A DNA stretch of 64,000 bases from Polynucleobacter sp. AP-Sving-400A-A2 (GTDB lineage Bacteria; Pseudomonadota; Gammaproteobacteria; Burkholderiales; Burkholderiaceae): positions 434,001-498,000 of the forward strand of contig NZ_CP061312.1 in the NCBI RefSeq assembly GCF_018688155.1. Direction: 5' to 3'. The notes under the pieces were generated by a model. It saw nothing but the letters and a program-made list of their open reading frames with translations. It had not been told where the DNA came from and searched no databases. Of this stretch, positions 34,532-41,864 are shown in pieces. Numbering within the stretch: position 1 is the stretch's first letter; every line of letters begins with the position of its first letter. The position numbers were made by a program, and so were the translations under genes.

Positions 34532-36049
34532 TTAGATATTTTTTAATCTACGTTTCGGCGTCAGAATGATTTGAGCAAGCAGAGCCAGCATGGCGGCTGG
34601 TATAGCTCCAGCAAGCATGAGTGCGTGGTCGTTTACGGCCAGCCCAGCTACTATGCGATCACCAAATCCGCCGGCACCTACCAGCGCCGCTAGGGTGCAA
34701 GTACCAACTCCAATTACCGTTGCCGATGCTAAACCCGTCATGATGACGGGCCGAGCAAATGGAAGCTCGATCGAAATGAGCAATTGCCATTCATTGCAAC
34801 CAAGGGCTAGCGCTGCTTCTTTTAGATTCGATGGAACTTCTATCAAGCTGATATGGGTCGCATTCACAATGGGCAGTAGGCCATATAAAAATAAGGCTAA
34901 AACCGCTGGTACAGCCCCTATTTGATCTAGTAGAGCAATCAATATCGTCAGCAGTGCAAGTGAAGGGATGGTCTGCAAAATACCGGTAGCACCTAAAATC
35001 CAAGCTGCATATCGGGGTCGTCGGTATGCCAGAATGCCTAAAAGGATTCCGACGAGCAGGGCCATGGTTGAGGAGATCGCTACCAGCAGAACATGATCAC
35101 GTAGGGCGGTAAAAAAATCTGGACCAAGGAGTAACTTAAAAAACCTAGAGAGCTGGGTAGGGCTTTGTTGATCGTTTGTACTTGTCTTTAAAAATACATT
35201 CACCACTTTTTCAAAACTCATGCCTGACTCAGCTAGTCCATTGAGCTTGGCCATAGTGGCTTCATCTAATTTTCCCTCTAAGCTTTGTAAGGATTTTTCA
35301 TCAAAATCAGAGCGCATTAACAGAACGGCATCGTAGCGTGGAAATGCCTTCCTATCATCTTCCAATAGAACCAGATCTTTTAGGGCAATCGCTGCATCAG
35401 TGGAGTAGGCGTCCACAATATCGGCATCGCCTCGTGCCAAAGCATCGTAGGCTAAGCCATGCTCTAACACTTTCGTTGGCTGTATTGTTAAACCATAATT
35501 TTTAACAAGTGCTGACCACCCATCAGCCCGCGTCTTAAATTCTGGAGATAAGGCGATTCGCAAAGAAGCTTGCTGGGCAGTGCTTAGGTTTGCAACATCA
35601 CTAATACGCTTCACCCCTAATGCTCTCGCTTGCTCTTCTCTCATAGCAAGTGCATAGGTGTTGTTGAACCCAAGTGGTATCGCTACTTTTAGGCCCTTAG
35701 GCTTAAGCCAGGCATTGAGCTCACTCAGTGATGCTTGTGTTTCTGGGCGTTTTAGGATTTCTCGCAGAATGGTGCCGGTGTATTCTGGGTAAACATCAAT
35801 CTGACCCGTTGTCAGTGCTTGAGCAACAATCGCAGTATTACCAAGCCCTTGTCGATGGGTGGCTTGCACGCCAGCATCCCGTAATGTTTGATTAACCAGT
35901 TCCCCGAGTACGTAGCTTTCTGTAAAACGCTTCGAGCCAACTACGGTATTTCTTTCCATAGGCTGCGCCAATACAGAGCAGCTGATAGCCACTCCAATAC
36001 ACAAGCTGAGCTTCGTCCACAAAGGAAAAATAGATTTACTGAAATACAA
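34532..36049 (-). CDS. OpuC/EgtU-like binding protein-permease fusion
   Basis: A single chain joins a periplasmic OpuCC/ProX-like binding domain (residues about 30-290: VGSKRFTESYVLGEL, YPEYTGTILREIL, YDALARGDADIVDAYSTDAA) to a permease domain (about 315-500) with the usual GVGTCTLAALVGAGGFG coupling loop. An N-terminal signal/anchor helix is present, and the start is TTG 36049. Gram-positive EgtU, an ergothioneine importer, has a related fusion with the domains in the opposite order; yehYZ-type osmolyte systems are separate. Position at the head of the senA-selD operon suggests transport of hercynine, ergothioneine or selenoneine. Its ATPase is not encoded nearby. Confidence 0.8.
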   Translation of the reverse strand: MYFSKSIFPLWTKLSLCIGVAISCSVLAQPMERNTVVGSKRFTESYVLGELVNQTLRDAGVQATHRQGLGNTAIVAQALTTGQIDVYPEYTGTILREILKRPETQASLSELNAWLKPKGLKVAIPLGFNNTYALAMREEQARALGVKRISDVANLSTAQQASLRIALSPEFKTRADGWSALVKNYGLTIQPTKVLEHGLAYDALARGDADIVDAYSTDAAIALKDLVLLEDDRKAFPRYDAVLLMRSDFDEKSLQSLEGKLDEATMAKLNGLAESGMSFEKVVNVFLKTSTNDQQSPTQLSRFFKLLLGPDFFTALRDHVLLVAISSTMALLVGILLGILAYRRPRYAAWILGATGILQTIPSLALLTILIALLDQIGAVPAVLALFLYGLLPIVNATHISLIEVPSNLKEAALALGCNEWQLLISIELPFARPVIMTGLASATVIGVGTCTLAALVGAGGFGDRIVAGLAVNDHALMLAGAIPAAMLALLAQIILTPKRRLKNI

Positions 36050-36202
36050 GTGAGATTGACCTTGTCAAGAACGCAAGATCCCATCATAAAAGCCTTTGAC
36101 TAATTTTGCCTGGCTGGCTAGCTAGTTTTTAGTTATGCCACTTAAGGGTGGCATTTACTGTTACATTGGTATTGATACAAGCCAATAGCAAAGACTATTT
36201 AT

Positions 36203-36628
36203 ATGTCAGTCGACTTAGATTTCAAAGCGCTCGTCACACAACTGGGTGAGGCAGTCATTATTTCTGATCGAGATGAAAATATCTTATTTTGGAATGCATC
36301 TGCTGAGCGGATTTTTGGGTTCAGTGCAGATGAAGCTCTAGGTAAAACACTCAGCATCATCACGCCTGAGCGCTTTAGAGAGCGTCACTCGAAAGGCTAC
36401 TTTCACACCATTCAAACCGGACAAACGAAGTATGGACATACTTTACTGAGAGTTCCTGCAGTTCATAAAGATGGACACTCTATTTCAATTGCATTCTCGG
36501 TAAGTATGTTGTTTGATGAGCAAAAGCAAGCTATTGCAATAGCCGCAATCATTCGCGATGAGACTGAGCGGTTTCAGGAGGAGCGCCAATTAAAGGCAAG
36601 GCTAGCAGCTTATGATAGCAGTGATTAA
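36203..36628 (+). CDS. Stand-alone PAS domain protein (141 aa)
   Basis: A single PAS/PAC sensor domain: LGEAVIISDRDENILFWN, AERIFGFSADEALGK, TLLRVPAVHKDGHSISIAFS, then the C-terminal coiled segment IIRDETERFQEERQLKARL. There is no attached kinase, cyclase or regulator domain, so it must act through a partner; the ligand (heme, flavin, other) cannot be told. Divergent from the fusion-transporter gene across about 150 bases and the last gene before the tRNA-Lys element array. Confidence 0.85.
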   Translation: MSVDLDFKALVTQLGEAVIISDRDENILFWNASAERIFGFSADEALGKTLSIITPERFRERHSKGYFHTIQTGQTKYGHTLLRVPAVHKDGHSISIAFSVSMLFDEQKQAIAIAAIIRDETERFQEERQLKARLAAYDSSD

Positions 36629-36645
36629 GAGACCAACCTAAAGAA

Positions 36646-36675
36646 AAAGCCCCTGAACTTTCATTCAAGGGCTTT
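36646..36675 (-). terminator. Terminator next to outermost tRNA-Lys fragment
   Basis: AAAGCCCCTGAA (36646-36657) pairs with TTCAAGGGCTTT (36664-36675) with one mismatch; on the minus strand a T-run follows. Nearly identical to the terminator at 37689-37718, and probably the original tRNA-Lys terminator. It may also end the PAS transcript. Confidence 0.75.
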
Positions 36676-36682
36676 GTGTTTC

Positions 36683-36741
36683 TGGTGGGTCGGGCGAGAT
36701 TGACTTAGTCGAAACTGCGTTTTCGAACTCGCGACCAACGG
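36683..36741 (-). repeat. Outermost, degenerate att copy (tRNA-Lys 3' fragment with insertion)
   Basis: Matches the tRNA-Lys 3' end over 19 bases (36683-36701) and again from 36724 to 36741, but a 22-base insertion (36702-36723) interrupts the T-arm. The match stops before the anticodon loop. It marks the far end of the integrated array. Confidence 0.8.
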
Positions 36742-36744
36742 CAC

Positions 36745-36987
36745 TCAGGCGCTAAGTTGGCGCTGTTTAATCAGTTCAGCAGCTGTGATCCGAACAATCT
36801 TGCCATCAACGGTAGTTACGATTGCAGTATTGGTTTGAATTGCCAGGTCTATTGCAGCTTGTCTAGCACGTTGCATAGCGTAGTAGGATCCGGCAATATC
36901 AGGATCTGATGAATTACGGATGTCTTTGCTTGGAGCCAACACAAAAGATTTTTTTATGGGATTATTTTTTTCCATACGCTGCATCAT
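36745..36987 (-). CDS. Hypothetical protein, third gene of TA-like operon (80 aa)
   Basis: Small soluble protein ending in a segment AIVTTVDGKIVRITAAELIK that looks like a short beta hairpin and helix. It starts inside the preceding gene (overlap 26 bases), so it is co-translated with the putative toxin. Not recognised; it may be an accessory or a second antitoxin. Confidence 0.5.
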   Translation of the reverse strand: MMQRMEKNNPIKKSFVLAPSKDIRNSSDPDIAGSYYAMQRARQAAIDLAIQTNTAIVTTVDGKIVRITAAELIKQRQLSA

Positions 36988-37291
36988 GATCCGGTTGAAT
37001 TAATAAGACGCGTAGAAAATGATCCTCTCTAAAGCCAATTCCTCGAATTGATTTACTGACCCTAAAGGAGTACAGGACATCGATTCCATTGGGTGCTGGA
37101 ATGCTATGAATCTTTTCCCATTTCAAACCCTTATCACGGTAGACCTGGTTCCAGGTTAGTTGGGTAATTTTTTCAAAAGTAGCAAAAGCTTTTTCTTGCT
37201 CCGTTAACTCTAGCTCTTCCCAGGCTAATTGAAAAATAGGGCTATTGAGGTCTAGCTCTACTAAATGCTCAGGCTTTGCGTTTCGAACCAT
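36962..37291 (-). CDS. Putative RelE/ParE-like toxin (109 aa)
   Basis: The C-terminal half (YSFRVSKSIRGIGFREDHFL, then RVLLIQPDHDAAYGKK) has the strand pattern and basic residues of RelE-superfamily toxins: FRVSxxxRxxxFRxxxFLRVLxIxxDHDxxY. The N-terminal half is helical. It overlaps the upstream AbrB-like gene by 23 bases, as toxin genes often overlap their antitoxin. No experimental family name can be given; the call is by eye. Confidence 0.55.
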   Translation of the reverse strand: MVRNAKPEHLVELDLNSPIFQLAWEELELTEQEKAFATFEKITQLTWNQVYRDKGLKWEKIHSIPAPNGIDVLYSFRVSKSIRGIGFREDHFLRVLLIQPDHDAAYGKK

Positions 37292-37559
37292 GCGTTTTTG
37301 CCATTTTTAGTTTAGAAAGATCGGTAGCTTTTGCAGGTGTCTTTTGTGCCCAGGCTAGGGCGGTAGTTAAATCTTTTTTAACAGTAGGCTTGTGCATCCA
37401 CTTTTCATTATCTGGAATAACGGTGGCGGTACGAATCACCCAAACTCCTGGTTCAGGGTTTTCAACTAGCACTTGGCGGCCGGCATACTCCTTGCCAAGT
37501 GAAATTTGTCCGCTGGATCCAATAGATTTAATAACTTGATGATCTATTACTGCGCCCAT
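37269..37559 (-). CDS. AbrB/SpoVT-like antitoxin candidate (96 aa)
   Basis: The N-terminal 45 residues (VIKSIGSSGQISLGKEYAGR followed by QVLVENPEPGVWVI) resemble a swapped-hairpin AbrB-type DNA-binding domain: a short strand, SGQISL turn, KEYAGRQVLVE. The basic tail (TDLSKLKMAKTHGSKRKA) could neutralise or bind the partner. Strong AGGAG before ATG 37559. As first gene of the operon it would repress its own promoter, if the toxin-antitoxin reading is right. Confidence 0.6.
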   Translation of the reverse strand: MGAVIDHQVIKSIGSSGQISLGKEYAGRQVLVENPEPGVWVIRTATVIPDNEKWMHKPTVKKDLTTALAWAQKTPAKATDLSKLKMAKTHGSKRKA

Positions 37560-37688
37560 GGCATTCTCCTGTATTCATGCTGCATTAACGCATTATAGCA
37601 TGATAATTCTGAAAATTATCCTTATCTGGAGTAATGTAATCGTATATTCTGGCTTGAAGTATGGTCTTAGCTTGATTATGCAAAAGAA

Positions 37689-37718
37689 AAAGCCCCTGAA
37701 ATTTCATTCAAGGGCTTT
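37689..37718 (-). terminator. Terminator beside second tRNA-Lys fragment
   Basis: Stem 37689-37700 with 37707-37718, one mismatch, and T-run on the minus strand. It is a near copy of the 36646 terminator with the same spacing to the att sequence, so the repeated unit between these two sites is longer than the tRNA fragment alone. Confidence 0.8.
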
Positions 37719-37725
37719 GTGTTTC

Positions 37726-37770
37726 TGGTGGGTCGGGCGAGATTCGAACTCGCGACCAACGGATTAAAAG
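37726..37770 (-). repeat. Second att copy (tRNA-Lys 3' 45 bp)
   Basis: Identical to the 3' 45 bases of the intact tRNA-Lys gene, from CCA through the T-arm to the anticodon loop (ends TTAAAAG), then diverges. It cannot form a tRNA, having no D-arm or 5' acceptor. Confidence 0.92.
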
Positions 37771-37969
37771 AAGTCGTGGCTCTTCAAAACCCTATATAAA
37801 TCAATGCATAGCAAGTGCCCAAAAGAAGTGTGCGTTTGAGTGTGCGATTGAATTGGATTTATAGATACCGTTGTATCAATGATTAAAAACCCTAAGATGT
37901 ATTGTTTTGGACGCTAATTAGCACTATCATTGCATGACTACTACCCTGATGGTTTCGACTGTCAGGTGC

Positions 37970-37989
37970 AGGGCCTCTTCGGAGGCCCT
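37970..37989 (+). terminator. UUCG-capped hairpin before the NYN gene
   Basis: Perfect 8-bp stem (37970-37977 with 37982-37989) closed by a TTCG tetraloop and followed by a T-rich stretch. It lies 24 bases upstream of GTG 38014, so it may end a short leader RNA or act as an attenuator for the NYN gene. Confidence 0.75.
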
Positions 37990-38013
37990 TGCTTTTTCTA
38001 AAGAGGGTTTTGA

Positions 38014-38652
38014 GTGGCCAAATTTAAATTAAGAACTATTGTCTATATTGATGGTTTCAATTTCTACTATGGGCAATTAAAAGATAGTCGTCATAAGTGG
38101 CTGAATTTAACGAAGCTCTTCAAGGCGGTCTTGGGTGAAGAAAATCAGCTAGTAAAGATCAAATACTTTACAGCTCGGGTGCAGCCAACTGAGCGTGACC
38201 CACAAGTCAATATTCGTCAAGATACTTACTTTCGAGCGTTGGAAGCATATTGCCCAGAAGTTGAAACTCATTTTGGGCATTTCTTGCGTCATAAGGTATT
38301 TGCTGAGAATGCTAATCCGCCACCAAATAAAATTGAAATTTTTAAGACCGAAGAAAAAGGTTCTGATGTTAACTTGGCTTTGCATGTCTTAAATGATGCT
38401 TGGGCTAATGCTTATGATTGTGCTGTAATTGTTTCAAATGACTCTGACTTGGCGATGGCTTTGCAGCTAGTTAAAGAACAGCATAAGAAAGTCATTGGCC
38501 TCATAACTCCTGGTGCGCCCAAGCGGAAGCCCTCATGGCAGCTAAAGAAATATGCTAATTTCTTCATTCCAATTCGGCAGTGGGCCTTAGAGCAAAGTCT
38601 TTTGCCTGATGCCATACCAAATACTGAGATTACTAAGCCAAAGAGCTGGTAA
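38014..38652 (+). CDS. NYN-domain (LabA-like PIN-fold) protein
   Basis: PIN-like nuclease fold of the NYN/LabA type. The acidic metal-site residues are intact: D13 in YIDGFNFYYG, D118 in EKGSDVNLALH and D143/D145 in SNDSDLAMAL. Such proteins are predicted RNases; several occur on prophages and defence islands, but the target here is unknown. GTG start with GAGGG six bases upstream. It is the sole gene of its element, which suggests it is the cargo, possibly a defence or maintenance function (inference). Confidence 0.85.
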   Translation: MAKFKLRTIVYIDGFNFYYGQLKDSRHKWLNLTKLFKAVLGEENQLVKIKYFTARVQPTERDPQVNIRQDTYFRALEAYCPEVETHFGHFLRHKVFAENANPPPNKIEIFKTEEKGSDVNLALHVLNDAWANAYDCAVIVSNDSDLAMALQLVKEQHKKVIGLITPGAPKRKPSWQLKKYANFFIPIRQWALEQSLLPDAIPNTEITKPKSW

Positions 38653-38783
38653 AAATTCACGTTCCCGCTCATTTTTAAGTGGCGTGTATTGAGCGCCTAG
38701 CCTCACTCAGAGCCTCACATAACCCTTGATTGCGGTCTAATTGATCCAAGTAGTTTTCAACATATTCCATTTGATAAAAAGAA

Positions 38784-38809
38784 AAGGGACTTCATTTCTG
38801 AAGTCCCTT
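38784..38809 (-). terminator. Terminator beside third tRNA-Lys fragment
   Basis: Perfect 11-bp stem (38784-38794 with 38799-38809), TTTC loop, and T-run on the minus strand. Sequence differs from the two copies to the left, showing that this element brought its own terminator for the tRNA. Confidence 0.9.
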
Positions 38810-38815
38810 ATGTAC

Positions 38816-38862
38816 TGGTGGGTCGGGCGAGATTCGAACTCGCGACCAACGGATTAAAAGTC
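38816..38862 (-). repeat. Third att copy (tRNA-Lys 3' 47 bp)
   Basis: Identical to 42855-42901 over 47 bases, ending within the anticodon stem-loop. It forms the far end of the newest element, whose integrase starts about 130 bases later. Confidence 0.95.
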
Positions 38863-38950
38863 TTGTTATCAGCTATGTTGTTATTACTAAAATACCCTAT
38901 TAACTATATAAATGCTGAGTAAATCAATAATTATTGCATTGAATTTATTG

Positions 38951-38986
38951 TAGTCTGAGTGTAGTCTGTAGTCTGCTCGTAGTCTG
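38951..38986. repeat. Four TAGTCTG repeats (integrase arm-site candidates)
   Basis: TAGTCTG occurs at 38951, 38962, 38969 and 38980, spaced 11, 7 and 11 bases, directly upstream of the integrase and about 90 bases inside the att repeat. Placement and spacing fit arm-type binding sites of a tyrosine recombinase. Confidence 0.7.
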
Positions 38987-38995
38987 GAGGGGTAT

Positions 38996-40240
38996 ATGCA
39001 AGAGTGGGTAAAAGATAAGACATTGTCTGGGCTTTATAAGCGCATTAGAGATACAGGAGATGTTTGGGTGGTCAAAGCTCGTCAAAAGGGCGGCAACCCA
39101 ATTAGCTGCACCATAGGTAAGACCAGCTTATTTACTGCTCAGCAAGCAAGACAAAAGGCTAAAGTCATTCTTGCTCTATTAGCGGAGGGAGTCAACCCCA
39201 ACCAACTTCATCAACAGAAGAAACAGGTTGAAAAAGCAAGAGCCTTAACGCTGGGCAAAGCGATTGAACAGTACTCGAAAATTGCTTCGTGGAAATCTAA
39301 AACTAGAAGTGATGCCATATCTACATTAAATAGAAGGTTTGGAGATTGGCTTCAAAGACCTCTAGCAAGTATCACTAAGGAGGAGTGCCAAGCTAGGTTT
39401 ATAAAAATTAAAGAAGATGTTCGGGTTTTGAAGGTTAGGCGAGATGCAAAAAGGAAAAAGCAGGGTCTTAGAATAAAAGAGTATGTCAACGAGGTCGGCT
39501 TAGGTGAGGCTCAACGAGCTTTTCGTTATTTGGGTGCTATCTTTAGTAGCTACTCACAAGATGATGCTGGTGATGAGAAATTGCTACCAAAAGGCAATCC
39601 TTGTTTAATTCTTAAGGCAAAGAAGCTCAGAAAAGTATTGGTGGCAAAGGAACGATTTTTAGATTCTAGCGAGAGAAATGCTTTATGTGAAGTGCTGACA
39701 GATTCGATGCATGGGCAATATCAAGGCAGCCTAAAGGATGATGATGTCGACTTGGTATGGCTTTTAATTCATACGGGATTAAGGCTAGATGAAGCTCTTA
39801 GTATGAGATGGTCTGATGTTAATTTTAAAAAGGAGATTTTTACTGCTCTTAACACCAAGAATGGCAGTAATCATTCGCTACCCATGACAAACGCTATTAA
39901 GGCTATGTTGTCACGAAGAGCTGAACTCAGTCCTATAGGTATTTATGTTTTTCCAAGCCCTTTAGATGCCTCTAAGCCCTCGACGGCAAGCAGAACCTTT
40001 CAGAGGCTGTCTGAGTCAATTGGATTCGAATTCACTGCTCATGACTTAAGAAGAACTGTTGCAACTGTTGCCAATGAGTTGGGTTATGACATTAATGCAA
40101 TTGGTGCAGTTCTAAATCATGCCAAGAAGGGTGTAACTGCTGGTTATGTCCAAAATACGCATTTAAGGCTCAAAAGAATTCTTGATGACATTCAGAACGG
40201 ATTATTTGAAGAGCCATATGACTTGGTTTTGGATAAGTAA
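38996..40240 (+). CDS. Tyrosine-family integrase
   Basis: Site-specific recombinase. The catalytic set is complete: R263 (HTGLRLDEAL), K288 region (TALNTKNGSNHSLPM), H349-x-x-R352 (AHDLRRTVAT), H375 (LNHAKKG) and nucleophile Y384 (VTAGYVQ). The N-terminal arm-binding domain of P4-type integrases is present (DKTLSGLYKRI, KTSLFTAQQARQKA). A basic stretch at about 140-165 looks like an insertion in the core-binding domain. It lies immediately inside the tRNA-Lys att copy, as expected for an integrase using that tRNA. Confidence 0.95.
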   Translation: MQEWVKDKTLSGLYKRIRDTGDVWVVKARQKGGNPISCTIGKTSLFTAQQARQKAKVILALLAEGVNPNQLHQQKKQVEKARALTLGKAIEQYSKIASWKSKTRSDAISTLNRRFGDWLQRPLASITKEECQARFIKIKEDVRVLKVRRDAKRKKQGLRIKEYVNEVGLGEAQRAFRYLGAIFSSYSQDDAGDEKLLPKGNPCLILKAKKLRKVLVAKERFLDSSERNALCEVLTDSMHGQYQGSLKDDDVDLVWLLIHTGLRLDEALSMRWSDVNFKKEIFTALNTKNGSNHSLPMTNAIKAMLSRRAELSPIGIYVFPSPLDASKPSTASRTFQRLSESIGFEFTAHDLRRTVATVANELGYDINAIGAVLNHAKKGVTAGYVQNTHLRLKRILDDIQNGLFEEPYDLVLDK

Positions 40241-40415
40241 TAAATCTAATAGCTTGGGAAGAGAGGCGATAAAGTACCATCTGATGATGTTTCTTTAACG
40301 GTATTTTTTTGTGATTTATTTACTCTGATGACCTTGAAATACAAGGATTTATTGATAAGCTGTATGCAGTATTTATTGTCTTTATTTGCTCTGAATCTGC
40401 TCACGATAGCCCTTA

Positions 40416-41864
40416 ATGAATAAACCTAAGTCTTTATCTTCTAATATCTCTAAGAAGCCTTCTGCAGGGACTCTTCAGGGGTATAGGGAAGCTGAGTTTA
40501 AGGATAGTGAATTCCTTCAGATTAGGAGATACTCAGACCATCCAGAGGTATATGCAGCAGCAGATTTGCTTTATAAGGAGTTTGCCAAAACTAGACTACA
40601 GATAAGGAATAAAGAAAAGTACCCCAGAGATTCTAAGAAGCTCATAGCGTCAATTTGGATGCATGAAGGCGCATTTCGATTCACTACTAAAGCTGAGCAT
40701 TTCAGCAAAGGTAAGCGTAAGCAAGTTTGGATGACTAACAGAACCCTAGACTTATTCAACTGCATGAGAGGGTTGAAATGGGTTAAAGAGGTTAAGGGTG
40801 CAATACCTCCATATTTAGCTAAGAATGAGATTGGTTTCTCAGCCATTTACACATCGACAGATACATTCAAAACACTGCTGAGAAGCCTTACAAAGGAAGA
40901 TATAACTATTAACCCTGACTTACCTTGTGTACTGCGTAAGAACGCTGATAAACAGGTCATAGAAGAGCCTGAGAGCTTTTATAGCTCAAAGCCCTACAAA
41001 GAGCATCAAAGCCTTATACAAGCTCATTTAGAGCGTTTGAGAAGACATAAAACTTGCTGGGCTGACGACTCTGAAATTGACCCAATTGAGCTGCTTTTAA
41101 CCCGTCAATTTACCGAAGATTTTGCTCATGGCGGTAGGTGGTATTGCAACTTTCAGAATAAGCCTAAAACTGTCAGAAATAGCATCACCATTGATGGCAA
41201 GTCAGTCGGCAGTTTAGATATTACCCAGTGCCATCCAATGTTAATTCTGAGAATATTTAAGGATAAAGAGTCTGAGGATGGATTGTTCAGTAGCCATAAT
41301 GAGGATGTCTATCAGGTCGCAGGATTTGACCATCTAAATAGGGATATTCGTAAGAAGGCGGTGAACACTCTTTTTAATGCAAATACTGAAACTGAAGCAA
41401 TTAAATCTCTTAGAAATACAAATTGGTGGATTGATGGCATTACTAGCGAAGTTGAGATTGAGACCTATAGGGGTAAAAAGAAGCGTTGGGGAAGTCCAAT
41501 ATTTAAAGATGATGATGAGGTCAAAAAGTTTATTGGCAACTTTAAGCTAATGCACCCTGATTTTGTAGATGCCGTTGGTTCTGGAATTGGATTGCAGCTT
41601 CAGGGTTTTGACGGGGCGGTAACACATCAAGTATTGAAATTTGCTGACGCCATTGATTTACCCCTTATTCCAATACATGAAGAATATTTAGTGCCAGAAG
41701 ATAAGCAAGCCGTAATTGAGGAGATTCTAAGGTCGTCAATGCAAGTAGTACTTCAGAAGGCTGGTCAATATGGAAATTTAAATGCTAAGTGGACTGACTC
41801 TAATGGCTGGTCAAGCAAAGTTAAAATCAAACTAGCAGACTCAAAAGTTGGGAGATTTAGTTAA
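40416..41864 (+). CDS. Element-encoded protein with family-A/T7-like polymerase motifs
   Basis: No standard replication family fits. By eye there are three motifs in polymerase order: a motif A-like VGSLDITQCHPMLIL (D268, H273), preceded by GGRWY (239-243); a motif B-like RDIRKKAVNTLFNA (309-322); and a motif C-like IPIHEEYLVPE (H421, E422). This order and spacing recall single-subunit polymerases (DxxxxxH, RxxxK, HD), with Glu replacing the usual Asp in motif C. The N-terminal 200 residues are unrecognised. A replication or priming role for the element is inference. It overlaps the 3' end of the convergent FkbM gene by eight bases. Confidence 0.6.
   Translation: MNKPKSLSSNISKKPSAGTLQGYREAEFKDSEFLQIRRYSDHPEVYAAADLLYKEFAKTRLQIRNKEKYPRDSKKLIASIWMHEGAFRFTTKAEHFSKGKRKQVWMTNRTLDLFNCMRGLKWVKEVKGAIPPYLAKNEIGFSAIYTSTDTFKTLLRSLTKEDITINPDLPCVLRKNADKQVIEEPESFYSSKPYKEHQSLIQAHLERLRRHKTCWADDSEIDPIELLLTRQFTEDFAHGGRWYCNFQNKPKTVRNSITIDGKSVGSLDITQCHPMLILRIFKDKESEDGLFSSHNEDVYQVAGFDHLNRDIRKKAVNTLFNANTETEAIKSLRNTNWWIDGITSEVEIETYRGKKKRWGSPIFKDDDEVKKFIGNFKLMHPDFVDAVGSGIGLQLQGFDGAVTHQVLKFADAIDLPLIPIHEEYLVPEDKQAVIEEILRSSMQVVLQKAGQYGNLNAKWTDSNGWSSKVKIKLADSKVGRFS

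Larger units (their letters stand above)
36683..37770. mobile_element. Element 3: remnant between two tRNA-Lys fragments
   Basis: About 1.1 kb bounded by a degenerate and an intact att copy. It carries a three-gene minus-strand operon resembling a toxin-antitoxin module and no integrase, so it is a remnant or a passenger mobilised by another element's integrase. Being farthest from the tRNA, it is the oldest insertion. Confidence 0.6.
37726..38862. mobile_element. Element 2: about 1.05 kb with NYN gene
   Basis: Bounded by intact att copies at 37726 and 38816. The only gene is a NYN-domain protein preceded by a UUCG hairpin. No integrase, so it would depend on a helper recombinase, or its integrase was deleted. 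Confidence 0.6.

Noticed and set aside
37558..37767. 69-residue plus-strand ORF across the att site
   Set aside because: Its C-terminus is a translation of the tRNA fragment and terminator, with no ribosome site; treated as chance.
37726..38862. Additional tRNA-Lys genes at 37726 and 38816
   Set aside because: Only the 3' half is present; there is no D-arm, 5' acceptor strand or complete anticodon stem.
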